Source of the DNA: Bog-366 sp964501985
Lineage (GTDB): Bacteria > Acidobacteriota > Terriglobia > UBA7540
Length of the DNA: 64,000 bases
Direction of reading: 5' to 3'
Assembly (NCBI GenBank): GCA_964501985.1
Contig: CAZCVY010000002.1
Span: forward strand, 15,833 to 79,832
Numbering within the stretch: position 1 is the first letter of the stretch; each line of letters begins with the position of its first letter. Below, piece by piece: positions 43,317 through 52,055 of the stretch. The notes under the pieces were generated by a model. The model saw nothing but the letters and a program-made list of their open reading frames with translations. It searched no databases and was not told the DNA's origin. Both the position numbers and the translations under genes were made by a program.

Positions 43317-44150
43317 TCACACTCCCGCGAACGCCGAAAATCCGCCGTCCACCGGGAGAACGATTCCCGTCACAAACGCGGAGGCGGGTGAGAGGAGCCA
43401 CAGCACCGCTCCGAGCAGGTCCTCGGGCTGGCCAAATCGCGCCATGGGTGTATGAGTGATGATGGATTTGCCGCGAGCGGTAAGATCGCCGGTATTCTCG
43501 TCGGTCAGCAGGAAGCGATTCTGCTTGGTCAAGAAGAAGCCTGGAGCCACAGCGTTGACACGGATCTTGGGCGAGTACTGCTGGGCCACATGCACCGCGA
43601 GCCACTGGGTGAAACTGTTCACGGCGGCTTTGGCGGCGGAGTACGCCACCACGCGCGTCAAGGGGCGGATGGCGCTCATGGAAGACACGTTGAGGATGAC
43701 GCCTTCCCCATTCTCGGCCATCATCTTTCCAAAAACCTGGGAGGGGAGGATCGTTCCCATGAGGTTCAGGTCGAAGACCCAACGCAGGGCATCGGGCGGC
43801 AAATCGAAGAAGCCGAGATCCGTGCTGGCGGTGGCCTGAGGCTTGTTGCCTCCCGCGGCGTTCAACAAGCAATCGACTTTACCGAACTTCTCGCGGATGG
43901 CGTCCGCGGCTTGATTCAGGCTCGAGGGGTCCACGACATTGGCGCTGATGGCCACGGCCTGGCTGGCGCGCGGCCCCATGCGATTTAAGACTTGCTGAGC
44001 CGCGTCCATGTGGCGCGCGAGAATCGCCACGTTGGCCCCGCACCCCACGAGGGCGCAGGCCATCTCTCCCCCCAGAATTCCCGACCCTCCGGTAATGACC
44101 ACGGTCTTTCCGGTGAAATCATAAAGACGGTTCAATTCGGCAGAGTCCAT
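43317..44150 (-). CDS. SDR family oxidoreductase, fructuronate reductase-like
   Basis: 277 residues from the ATG at 44150 (MDSAELNRLYDFTGKTVVIT), with GGGGGGAA upstream. Short-chain dehydrogenase: TGGSGILGGEMA (NAD(P) loop), LLNAAGGNKP, NVSSMSAIRPLTRVVAYSAAKAA with the catalytic Ser, Tyr, Lys, and VLPVDGGFSAF at the end. The FFDLPPDALRWVFDLNLMGT block is like the SDR type of D-mannonate oxidoreductase (UxuB/YjmF), which reduces fructuronate to mannonate. This fits with uxuA at 26974 but substrate is unproven. larA is downstream on the same strand. Confidence 0.85.
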   Translation of the reverse strand: MDSAELNRLYDFTGKTVVITGGSGILGGEMACALVGCGANVAILARHMDAAQQVLNRMGPRASQAVAISANVVDPSSLNQAADAIREKFGKVDCLLNAAGGNKPQATASTDLGFFDLPPDALRWVFDLNLMGTILPSQVFGKMMAENGEGVILNVSSMSAIRPLTRVVAYSAAKAAVNSFTQWLAVHVAQQYSPKIRVNAVAPGFFLTKQNRFLLTDENTGDLTARGKSIITHTPMARFGQPEDLLGAVLWLLSPASAFVTGIVLPVDGGFSAFAGV

Positions 44151-44199
44151 GCAATCGTTCCCCCCACGGAATATATACCACGTTCCGAAGCCACTAGAT

Positions 44200-46236
44200 T
44201 CAGAATCGATAGTCCGTGGAAAGGCGCACCGCATTGCCACTCAGCGTACCCAGCGCTTGCGAACTGTCGTAGTGCGTATAACCCAACATCAGCGATAGCC
44301 GGGGGCTGGCCTTCAGGGTGAACGCGGGGCTGAAGAGCAGCGCCGGCTTGATGGGCGTCGCATGTTCGACTTGTTGGACTCCCGTGCCGGTGGAAATGTC
44401 GAACCCGAGCGGCCCGTGGATCTTTCCAGCGACGTGGGTGGTGAGGTAGTGGCGTTGGTAGAAACCGGGATTGAAGATTCCCAGGTAAGGCCGCTCGGAA
44501 CCGCCCGCAAGCCCATAAGCGAGCCCCGAATAGCCAATATCGAAGGCCGTTCGCGAGCGGTGCAACAACTTGCGGTTGAACGTCACCGATGTCCCGACAG
44601 CGCGATTGTGCTCCGCTTCGTGAAACTCCGACGATCCGGAGTCAGCAAACTCGAATTCGTGGGCATAGGAAATGGTGAAATCGTCGGCAGCGAAAGGTTC
44701 CAGACGCAGGCCCGTGCTCGCGTTGAAGTGATAATCGAGGCCGAGGGACAGCCGGTCCTCCATCACGCCCAGTCGCACGGCAGTGGGAGTATAGGTAATG
44801 GCCGAGCGTGCGGCGGTAAGATCAACCGTCAGCTTTCGCTTGGGCATCGCATAGCTGGTGCCGACAAAGCCCAGCGGGCGCATTCCTGCGGAAGTAATTG
44901 GCAGGTCCTGAGTGGGGATACTGGTGAGCACGCCTGGCCCGAATCGCGCCAGGCCCACACCGCCACGCAAAGTGAGTTGCGGGGTAATGTAGGTGGTTTG
45001 GCGATACACCGCCTGCGACGGCCCCACGGCGCCCTGGATTCCACCGCTCGGACTTTGAGAAGGAAGATAAGCCAACGACAAGTAGGATTGCGATCGCGGG
45101 AGGGCAGAGAATCCCCAGGTGTTTTCGTATCCATAGGCGGCTAGGTCCTCAGCGTTGGGCGAACTGCCGGACCCGGTTTCTCTCGCCCACGATGCGGACG
45201 TGTGCATGGTGGGCTGAGCATCGCTGCGCAGACTGGTTTCCAGGTTTCCCTCTTCTTCATTGCGCGGGTCGGCAGTTTCTGCGCGGTAGAGCAAAGCCCT
45301 GGCGCGGTGGGAATCGTGCAACGCCCTTTCCAGGTTAGCAAGCAGCAACAGAGCGTCGGCGTCGCGCGGATTATCGTCGACGATTTTCGCGGCAAGATTG
45401 CGCGCGTAGACCAGATCACCGCGATGGTAGGCAACGCGCGCATTGCCCTTCAGCGCGTCCACATCCGTCGGGTCTTGGCTGATAAGGTAATTGAATCGCC
45501 GCAGGGCTTCTTTCTCGTGGCCTTCGTAAAGGTCCAGGTAAGCAAGTTGTAATTGTGCGTCGCGATTGTGGGGGTTGGAGGAGACGAGCACCATCAGGGT
45601 CCTGCGCGCTTGGGGATATTGGTGCAGGTTCATTTCCACGCGAGCCAGACCCACGGCGTATTCGGGGTTCGCAGGGTATCTCTCCGAGAGGTTCGTGAAG
45701 AGGAGAAGCGCCGCATCGGAACGGCCTGCCCACGTCGTGACCCGCGCCAATCCTTCCAGTGCGTCGCTGTCTCCGGGGTGCTTCTCCAAAACCTCTTGAA
45801 ATTCACGGAGGGCGGCGTCGTACTGAGCGTCGAAGGCCAACGCGCGGCCTAGGCCCATCTTGGCATCGTGATCGTTGGGGTTGAATTCCAAAATGTGGTG
45901 GTAGGATGCAATCGCCTCCACATAGTCGCCGCGCTGGACCTGGAGGGTGGCCATTCCTTCGAAAGCTTCCAGATCCCATGGATTCCTTCTGGCGCGTTCT
46001 TGATAGACCTTCTCTAGGCGCGAGGGCCCGCGTGAGCTGCTATTCGCCGTCGCTCTAGGAAGGGTCGTGCTCGGCCCTTCTGACGGCAGGGCCGGGGGCG
46101 CAAAGAACGCTGCTGCCACAACCACGACAAGCACGGAGCCGAGGCACCCCAAGCCCGGCCGTAAGCGCGTCATCGCGGCGGGGAAATGGAGGGAGTACCT
46201 TCTCACATCAGGGTGGCCTTTTGGAGGATTGTTCAT
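44200..46236 (-). CDS. TPR protein with C-terminal outer-membrane barrel (YaiO/BcsC-like)
   Basis: 678 residues; AGGGAGT precedes the ATG. A signal peptide lies near residues 22-55 (MTRLRPGLGCLGSVLVVVVAA). From about residue 75 to 320 are TPR units (YQERARRNPWDLEAFEGMA, AIASYHHILEFNPNDHDAKM, ALREFQEVLEKHPGDSDALE). The C-terminal 330 residues have alternating beta-barrel character (LTVDLTAARSAITYTPT, GFDISTGTGVQQVE, RLSLMLGYTHYDSSQ) and end in LSTDYRF, a typical final strand with an aromatic residue. This TPR-plus-barrel plan is that of exopolysaccharide export porins such as BcsC, PgaA and YaiO. Downstream of the glycosyltransferase. Confidence 0.83.
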   Translation of the reverse strand: MNNPPKGHPDVRRYSLHFPAAMTRLRPGLGCLGSVLVVVVAAAFFAPPALPSEGPSTTLPRATANSSSRGPSRLEKVYQERARRNPWDLEAFEGMATLQVQRGDYVEAIASYHHILEFNPNDHDAKMGLGRALAFDAQYDAALREFQEVLEKHPGDSDALEGLARVTTWAGRSDAALLLFTNLSERYPANPEYAVGLARVEMNLHQYPQARRTLMVLVSSNPHNRDAQLQLAYLDLYEGHEKEALRRFNYLISQDPTDVDALKGNARVAYHRGDLVYARNLAAKIVDDNPRDADALLLLANLERALHDSHRARALLYRAETADPRNEEEGNLETSLRSDAQPTMHTSASWARETGSGSSPNAEDLAAYGYENTWGFSALPRSQSYLSLAYLPSQSPSGGIQGAVGPSQAVYRQTTYITPQLTLRGGVGLARFGPGVLTSIPTQDLPITSAGMRPLGFVGTSYAMPKRKLTVDLTAARSAITYTPTAVRLGVMEDRLSLGLDYHFNASTGLRLEPFAADDFTISYAHEFEFADSGSSEFHEAEHNRAVGTSVTFNRKLLHRSRTAFDIGYSGLAYGLAGGSERPYLGIFNPGFYQRHYLTTHVAGKIHGPLGFDISTGTGVQQVEHATPIKPALLFSPAFTLKASPRLSLMLGYTHYDSSQALGTLSGNAVRLSTDYRF

Positions 46237-46302
46237 TTGTCGCGACTCCCTTTGCTGGGGGCAAGACAGCGCTCCCAGCGCGCAGGTTAGGATCGAGATG
46301 CT

Positions 46303-47733
46303 TTAGGGTGTTCCCTCGGCAATGGCGCCCACGTGGGTCACCTTTTCCCAGCGGCGGCTGCCGAACAGAAACTTCATGACTCCCTGGAAGCGGTAGAACA
46401 AAACCAACTGGCGGTAGCCGAGGTTTTCGAGCAGGCCGAAAATCAAGAGAGTCACGAGATCCCGAAACCGCGGGTATCGGCGGTAGGTGAGCTCTTCGAG
46501 AAGCACGGCTCCTACCGACAGGAATCCGCCATAGACGAAACCGAGGAGAATGAAAACCAAGAGCAGACGGGTCGGAATCATGCCCAGGTAGATGAACGCC
46601 GGGACCAGAGCATACCCCAGGAATTCCACCACCGCGCCCACGCCCTCGACATACGAATGGAAGGGGAAGCTGAGCATGCCAACGATTCCGTATTTCTTTC
46701 GAAAGAGGATGCCCGAGTGTTTCCACAGTGTTTGGCAAAGGCCTAATTGCCAGCGGCGGCGCTGATTGGCCAGTACGGCGAGTGTGGAAGGGCATTCGGT
46801 CCAGCAGACAGGGTCAGAGGCGAAGGATGTGCGAATCTTGCGTTTGTTATCCGCCGCCCATTGGCACAGTTGCACAATCAGGTCCATGTCCTCCGTCACC
46901 GTGTCGTGGCTGAAGCCGCCCGCTTCAATCACGGTCTCGCGATGAAAGACCGCGAATGCGCCCGACACAATCAACGTGCCCCCGAGCAGATGCCATCCCG
47001 TGCGGCCGAAGAGGAAACTGCGCAGGTACTCGACGACTTGGAATCGTTCCAGCCAGGTCTGGGGCAAACCCACTTTTAGCAAGCGTCCGCCGCGAGTCTC
47101 GCACCCGTTCAAAATGCGGATGATTCCTCCGCTCACCACGGTTTGCGTGGTGCAGTTGACAACCGGATCCATCAGCCGCAGCAGGGAGTCGCGTTCGAGC
47201 AGGCAATCGGCGTCGATGTTGCAGAAATAGGGTGAACGGCAAAGATTGATGCCGGCGTTGAGGGCGTCAGGCTTGCCCCCTCGGATTTTGCTGACCACGA
47301 GAAGACTGGGAATCGCCGGGTTGGTGTAATAAGTTTGGACCGGCGCCGTGGGGAGACCGCCGTGGTAGGCCCCATCCATTTCCAGCAGCCCAAAGCTTTC
47401 CACCAGTCGGGCGAGAGTGCTATCGGTGGACCCGTCGTCGACGACCATAACCTGGAGCTGGGGATAATCGACCTGCAATGCGGTGCGTACGCAATCCACG
47501 ATAACGTCCTGCTCATTCCATGCGGGAATGACGATGGTAACCGGCGGGGTCACGGGTGAAACGCGCAAGGCGTCCAACCCTTGATAGGCCAACTGCCGTT
47601 GATGCACCCAAGTGGCGCGCAGCGACAGTAACATCAGGATCGTGTAGATTCCGTTGCCGAGGAAAAAGTAAGAGAGCACAACGAGATTGAAAACCGTGAC
47701 CCAGTCTTCAAACAACGTGCGAATGTGGCTCAT
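46303..47733 (-). CDS. membrane glycosyltransferase family 2
   Basis: 476 residues; AAGGAACT before the ATG. N-terminal membrane helix (VVLSYFFLGNGIYTILMLLS), then a processive-type GT2 domain: MVVDDGSTDST, NIDADCLLERDSLL (DxD), VTEDMDLIVQL (TED base) and NQRRRWQLGLCQTLW (QxxRW), followed by three or four C-terminal membrane helices (EFLGYALVPAFIYLGMI, LLLVFILLGFVYGGFLSVG). This matches cellulose- or PNAG-synthase-like enzymes that build and push a polymer across the inner membrane. It has no PilZ domain of its own. HEAT protein upstream (15 bases) and TPR barrel downstream make one probable transcript. Confidence 0.9.
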   Translation of the reverse strand: MSHIRTLFEDWVTVFNLVVLSYFFLGNGIYTILMLLSLRATWVHQRQLAYQGLDALRVSPVTPPVTIVIPAWNEQDVIVDCVRTALQVDYPQLQVMVVDDGSTDSTLARLVESFGLLEMDGAYHGGLPTAPVQTYYTNPAIPSLLVVSKIRGGKPDALNAGINLCRSPYFCNIDADCLLERDSLLRLMDPVVNCTTQTVVSGGIIRILNGCETRGGRLLKVGLPQTWLERFQVVEYLRSFLFGRTGWHLLGGTLIVSGAFAVFHRETVIEAGGFSHDTVTEDMDLIVQLCQWAADNKRKIRTSFASDPVCWTECPSTLAVLANQRRRWQLGLCQTLWKHSGILFRKKYGIVGMLSFPFHSYVEGVGAVVEFLGYALVPAFIYLGMIPTRLLLVFILLGFVYGGFLSVGAVLLEELTYRRYPRFRDLVTLLIFGLLENLGYRQLVLFYRFQGVMKFLFGSRRWEKVTHVGAIAEGTP

Positions 47734-47748
47734 GGCGGACCAGTTCCT

Positions 47749-49212
47749 TCAGGCCGCGACGCGCGGCAGAAACTCGAGAACGTGCTCCGTGCTGACGGCG
47801 CTTTCGAGGCCGGGTTGTGTTCCTTCGTGGAACCGCATTTTGGCCTCTGCCGAGGAGAAGAGGCGGCTCAGGAACCTGAGTCGTACCTCGGGGGGCACGC
47901 TGCGGAGAATTCCCGAGAGCCCCACGCGGGCCGATTCGGCGGCCAGTTGTTCGACCATGCGGGCATCCACGCCATTGGCGCCATTGCTGTACATTTCCAC
48001 GAGTTCAAACACCACTCCCCGCCGCTCAATCACCTCCACTATTTGTTCCCGCGTCGGGTGGTTCGGCGAAGCGAGAAAGTGTTCATAAAGATGATGGGTC
48101 CCCTCGGGGCCCAGGGAGAGGAGGGTCTGGATGGCCGCCTCCCGGACCTGCCAATGCGAGTCGCGCAGGCATCCGCGAATCTGCACGTGCAAGGGTGCGG
48201 CGGCTTGGCGCAAGTGGGCGAGGGCTTGCACGGTGCGGAGGCGCACGAACCATTGGTGATCGAGCAGAAGGTTTCGCAGCGCACGCGTGGCGCGCGGGTC
48301 GGCAAGAAAGACGATTATTTCCGCCGTTCGGGCCCGAGTTTCCGAGTTGGCGTCGATAGCGAGCGCGGCCAGCAACAACTCCACCATCTGGGGAGAAAGC
48401 AATTCCGCGGTGAGAGTGAGATGCGGCTGGAATGCTGCCTCGCGACTGACGATCATCCGCAGGATCTCGGTGCCTTGCAGGCGGACATTGCCATCGCCGT
48501 GGCGCAGTGAAGGCACGAGAGCCGGCGCGCAAGCAAGGTCAAAGCTCGCCATGGCGGCCCGTAATCCCCGCAACGGCGGAGATTGAGAGTTCCCTTGCGC
48601 CACGGCGTGAAGCCTCTCGCGAAGCAGCGGGAAGCTCTCCGGCGCGCCCAGGGCTCCCAACGCTCGCAATGCCACAAACTGAACTTCGGCGCGGGGGTCA
48701 TCCAGGGCTTTAACCAGCAGGGGCCAACTTGGCCGATGGCGAAGCTTTCCCAAGTTTCGGATGCTCTTTGCCCGGAGTAGGAGGCCCATTCCGGGGCGGC
48801 CGAGGCTTTCGCGCAATGCCCCGCTCTGCGAGCACGGCGCTGCCATGCGTGGGCCTCGAGCCAACCGACTGTGCCACAGCTCGATTAACCCCAGCTCCAG
48901 GCAGAGAGCCTGGAAGAAAACCAGAGATCGCTCGGGAAGCTTTCGCCGGGAGAAAAGCGGTTCAAGCAGAACCTCCAGCTCCGCCATCGGCATTTCTCTG
49001 AGAATTTCGATGGCGGCAGGACTCCGCGCGCCGGACAAAATCCCAGCCAGCACTGGCCGGTACTTGCGTTGGAGGGCGTGAACGTACCGGCCATAACGAA
49101 TCTGTTGCCAGCGCCGGAAGAGAGCGACAGCGATCAGAAGGAAGGTTCCCGCCACCACGGAAACCACAATCATGAATGCCAATTGTGTTACGGGGTCAGA
49201 GTGATCGATCAT
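47749..49212 (-). CDS. HEAT repeat protein with N-terminal membrane anchor
   Basis: 487 residues; AAAGGACG precedes the ATG. One membrane helix near residues 10-28 (LAFMIVVSVVAGTFLLIAVAL) and then a mainly helical protein with HEAT-like repeats, e.g. WPLLVKALDDPRAEVQFVAL, LGAPESFPLLRERLHAVAQG, ATRALRNLLLDHQWFVRLR, LRQAAAPLHVQIRGCL and DSHWQVREAAIQTLLSLG. HEAT arrays serve as protein scaffolds. Being first in the set with the GT2 and TPR-barrel genes, it may hold that complex together or regulate it. No catalytic motif. Confidence 0.83.
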   Translation of the reverse strand: MIDHSDPVTQLAFMIVVSVVAGTFLLIAVALFRRWQQIRYGRYVHALQRKYRPVLAGILSGARSPAAIEILREMPMAELEVLLEPLFSRRKLPERSLVFFQALCLELGLIELWHSRLARGPRMAAPCSQSGALRESLGRPGMGLLLRAKSIRNLGKLRHRPSWPLLVKALDDPRAEVQFVALRALGALGAPESFPLLRERLHAVAQGNSQSPPLRGLRAAMASFDLACAPALVPSLRHGDGNVRLQGTEILRMIVSREAAFQPHLTLTAELLSPQMVELLLAALAIDANSETRARTAEIIVFLADPRATRALRNLLLDHQWFVRLRTVQALAHLRQAAAPLHVQIRGCLRDSHWQVREAAIQTLLSLGPEGTHHLYEHFLASPNHPTREQIVEVIERRGVVFELVEMYSNGANGVDARMVEQLAAESARVGLSGILRSVPPEVRLRFLSRLFSSAEAKMRFHEGTQPGLESAVSTEHVLEFLPRVAA

Positions 49213-49543
49213 GATATCGTCCTTTGGCGGAAAGCCCTTGTCCGTAGTTTGGAGGGTGACCTAAGATAGGAGCGTCGAGAGACAGGGATTGATAGCACAC
49301 AACGGCCGCCTGCTAGTTCGGACCTTTCAGCGCCCGACGGGGCGCATGAGGAAGGCTTAGTGTAGGCATGGTAACGGCCCTATTGCAATAGCTATCTTTT
49401 GATAAATAGCAGATTGTGGCTGGATAAGTGGACACTTTGACCGAATTTGGCGTCGATTTTGCCTTAATTCCGCGGCCCCGCCGCATCCGTCTGCAACTTG
49501 TCGAGGTTTCGTATTTGTGAGTGTTAACTAGTGTAGTATATGT
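49213..49543. other. Upstream region of the HEAT/GT2/TPR operon
   Basis: AT-richer than its surroundings. It holds two dyads next to each other, TATTGCAATA (49381-49390) and GCTATCTTTTGATAAATAGC (49391-49410), which could be an operator, and a hairpin CGCCCGACGGGGCG near 49331. No gene and no recognised riboswitch. Confidence 0.4.
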
Positions 49544-51211
49544 TTATCTGAGTCTTAACAGACTAGATTCTAGCCCGGCTTTCTTCCAGCCGGCAAGACC
49601 ATCCTGATACACCTTGACTTGATCGAAGGCATAGCCGTGCTGTAGCAGGATCCTTCCTGCGGCGCGGCCGGAAGCGCAAATATCCCCGGAGGATTGGCCG
49701 CTCTCATAGAAGACGATGACGCGGCCCTTGGGCAAGGTGCTCCAGCGCTGCGGCATGTCGTCCACGGGAATATTGATGGCGCCGGGAATCTGTCCCGCTG
49801 CGAACTCTTTTGCCGGCCGCACATCCACAAAGAGTGGTTTCGTGTTTCCCGCGAGGAGGTCACGGAGTTGGTCCGTATTGATCAACGTGGGCTGCTTCAT
49901 GGCGGCTTCGGCTTCAGTGCATGCCACTCCCTGGGTCTGGAAGCTCGAAAACGCGTCTCCGGGAGCGGAGGTAAGCGATCCGAACGCAGACTGGGCGGGT
50001 TCGGTAGCCGCCTGAACGGGTGCGTCTTTATGGGGACTGGCCGTGGATTTCTGGGGATTCTTGGTCGCGGCCGGCGCGGATGATGAGGATGTTGCGGGTG
50101 CGGATGACATCCCGACGCCCTGCGCCAAAAGTTCCCGATCGACCATTTGCGACAACTCGTCAAGGTCCGGGGCTCCCGAAACCACTTGGCGCCCAATGAA
50201 AAATGTGGGTGTGGCGTTGACCCCGAGCGCCTTGCCGTCTTCTCGATCGCGTTTGACCCGCTCTGCCGCGGCGCCGCTGGCCAGGCACTGGTCGAACTTG
50301 CCCTGGTCCAAACCGATGGCGGCGGCATCACGCTTCAAACCGTCATCGGTCAAGTCGGTCTGATGGGAATAAATTTCGTCTACGGCTTCCCAAAACTTGC
50401 CCTGTTCGGCGGCGCACTCTGACGCTTCGGCCATGCGCTCGGAGAACGGGTGGGCATGGATCAGCGGGAACTGGCGGAACACAAAGCGGATCTGTTTCGC
50501 ATACTTGTCCCGAATCTGTTTTGCCACCGGCTCCTCGCGCCCGCAAACGGGGCACTCGAAATCTCCGAATTCCACCACGGTAACCGCCGCGTTCGGATTC
50601 CCTGTGGCGTGGCTGTCCGGCCTCACCAATCGATCCGCTGAAGTCTCATTGGGAGGGGCGGGCGGCGGGGGCGGCACCTCTCCATGCGCGGCAAGCTGGT
50701 AAAACGCAGGGACGCCAATCAGCACTGCCACGATGCTCACCACGAAGTAGCCGCGCATCTGGGCAAGTTGCGTGCTGGGGTCGGCCTCCGGCGCCGGGTG
50801 AGTGACGTTATAAATAGCGAGCGCGCAGAGCGCGGTCATCACTAACCCGGAGGTCACGCACCACGCACAAAAATGGTGGATTACGAACCCTTGCAGGTAT
50901 TCCAAGTACAACGAGAAGAAGAATCCAAAGCCCGTGGCGCCGGCGAGCGCGTAGCGGACGTCGGTGGCCCGGGCCGCGGGAACCAGCGACTCCGCTATGA
51001 TGAGCAACGCCACAACCACATAGCCCGCGACGCCGAGCACGGGCATCGGCAGGCCGCCAATGTGCGAATAAACGCTGGCCCGCACGGCGTCGCATCCCCC
51101 GCCCGTCCCCAGGCAGACCATCGTCCGGGAGGGGGAGGTGTAAATCCAGAGAAGATAGAGGGAATCAAAAAGGCCCAAAAGGGCAAGAATGAGGGAGATG
51201 GATTTCCGCAT
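49544..51211 (-). CDS. VKOR-DsbA-rhodanese fusion protein
   Basis: About 555 residues from the ATG at 51211; the frame extends to 51319 without a good start. Part 1 (residues 1-165) is a vitamin K epoxide reductase-like membrane domain with four or five helices; Cys33 and Cys40 (MVCLGTGGGC) and the CAWC pair at 115-118 are the redox cysteines. Part 2 (about 195-380) is a DsbA/DsbG-like thioredoxin-fold domain with CPVC at 220-223 and cis-Pro in NATPTFFIG. Part 3 (about 440-555) is a rhodanese-like domain (PLFVDVRPAKEFAAGQIPGA); where Cys usually follows the strand (VIVFY) there is Glu, with a Cys seven residues later in CASGRAAG. VKOR reoxidises disulfide-forming DsbA with quinone in many bacteria, so parts 1 and 2 form a complete disulfide relay. 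The role of part 3 is unknown. Confidence 0.9.
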   Translation of the reverse strand: MRKSISLILALLGLFDSLYLLWIYTSPSRTMVCLGTGGGCDAVRASVYSHIGGLPMPVLGVAGYVVVALLIIAESLVPAARATDVRYALAGATGFGFFFSLYLEYLQGFVIHHFCAWCVTSGLVMTALCALAIYNVTHPAPEADPSTQLAQMRGYFVVSIVAVLIGVPAFYQLAAHGEVPPPPPAPPNETSADRLVRPDSHATGNPNAAVTVVEFGDFECPVCGREEPVAKQIRDKYAKQIRFVFRQFPLIHAHPFSERMAEASECAAEQGKFWEAVDEIYSHQTDLTDDGLKRDAAAIGLDQGKFDQCLASGAAAERVKRDREDGKALGVNATPTFFIGRQVVSGAPDLDELSQMVDRELLAQGVGMSSAPATSSSSAPAATKNPQKSTASPHKDAPVQAATEPAQSAFGSLTSAPGDAFSSFQTQGVACTEAEAAMKQPTLINTDQLRDLLAGNTKPLFVDVRPAKEFAAGQIPGAINIPVDDMPQRWSTLPKGRVIVFYESGQSSGDICASGRAAGRILLQHGYAFDQVKVYQDGLAGWKKAGLESSLLRLR

Positions 51212-51319
51212 AATCACCTGTTCTACAACTCTCTGAGAGGTGCGACGGCGGCTGCGGGTTGCTTGCCAGCGCGCGTTTTTTCTCGTCAGGCGGTGAACTG
51301 TTTCGGCGGCGTGCGCCAA

Positions 51320-51958
51320 TCACTGCTTGTGGGCTTCCGCCAGAGACTCTGCCAGGCCGTAAGGCTCGAGGTCTCGCGCCAGATGCTCGACCGAGCGGAA
51401 CAGGATACCGCGTATTCCCACCGCTCGCGCACCCTTAATGTTGATCTCACGGTCGTCGATAAATAGCGCTTGCGATGCGGGCACGTCCAGCGCCTCCAGG
51501 CAGACGTTATAAATCGCCGGGCTGGGTTTCACGATCCCTAACTCGCCGGAAAAACAGAGATGGTCAAATAGTCCGAGCCAATGGGCCTGTTGGCGAAGGT
51601 AGCCGCTCACATATCGAGACATGTTGGACAGCACCGCAGTCTTCAATCCACGGCGCCTCAGCACTCGAACCCAATCGACCATGATGGCATTGGGCCTGTC
51701 CCACATTTGACAATCGAGAGTCGACCACTCCTTGAGCTGTTCCTTGGAGAAGGGAATTCCCCCTGCGAGCGCAACCTTTTGCCAATAGGCTGCGTTGTCG
51801 AGGGCATCCCGGTCGTAGGCGTCGCGTTCTCGCCAGTACATCTGCTGAAAGGCCGATGCTTCGGCTCCAATGGCTTTGCGGAGCACTCCGTAATCCTCAA
51901 GGGTAGGCGCTAAGCTCAACACGCAGCCGTAATCAAAGATAATGGTGGTTGTGGGCAT
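51320..51958 (-). CDS. HAD family hydrolase
   Basis: 212 residues. HAD-IA type: motif I TIIFDYGCVLS (nucleophile Asp, the second Asp replaced by Gly as in several YihX-like phosphatases), a helical cap, motif II LKTAVLSNMS, motif III Lys in GIVKPSPAIYNVCL and motif IV LFIDDREINIKGARAVG. Probably a small-molecule phosphatase of unknown substrate. Directly upstream of the VKOR fusion with about 110 bases between starts and stop. Confidence 0.87.
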   Translation of the reverse strand: MPTTTIIFDYGCVLSLAPTLEDYGVLRKAIGAEASAFQQMYWRERDAYDRDALDNAAYWQKVALAGGIPFSKEQLKEWSTLDCQMWDRPNAIMVDWVRVLRRRGLKTAVLSNMSRYVSGYLRQQAHWLGLFDHLCFSGELGIVKPSPAIYNVCLEALDVPASQALFIDDREINIKGARAVGIRGILFRSVEHLARDLEPYGLAESLAEAHKQ

Positions 51959-52002
51959 GGGTTAGGTCGACTCGATCATCAACACTGTCAATTCCGCCCC
52001 CT

Positions 52003-52050
52003 CTTTGTTTTCATCAACATCCCCGGATGAACCTTCATTTTTGAGGATGT
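52003..52050. repeat. Copy of the CATCCCCGGATGAACC repeat
   Basis: TTTGTTTTCATCAACATCCC followed by CGGATGAACCTTCATTTTTG, the same unit as in the 5.8-6.8 kb array. Two further copies begin at 52211 and 52397. Confidence 0.8.
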
Positions 52051-52055
52051 GCCCA

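Noticed and set aside
44151..44240. Upstream extension of the SDR gene
   Set aside because: It overlaps the end of the TPR-barrel gene and precedes a well-placed ribosome-binding site at the ATG at 44150.
49213..49543. Possible cyclic-di-GMP riboswitch before the HEAT gene
   Set aside because: No conserved GEMM-type core could be found in the minus-strand leader.
51212..51319. Longer start for the VKOR fusion
   Set aside because: The added 36 residues are Arg-rich, precede the first membrane helix of the VKOR domain and have no ribosome-binding site.
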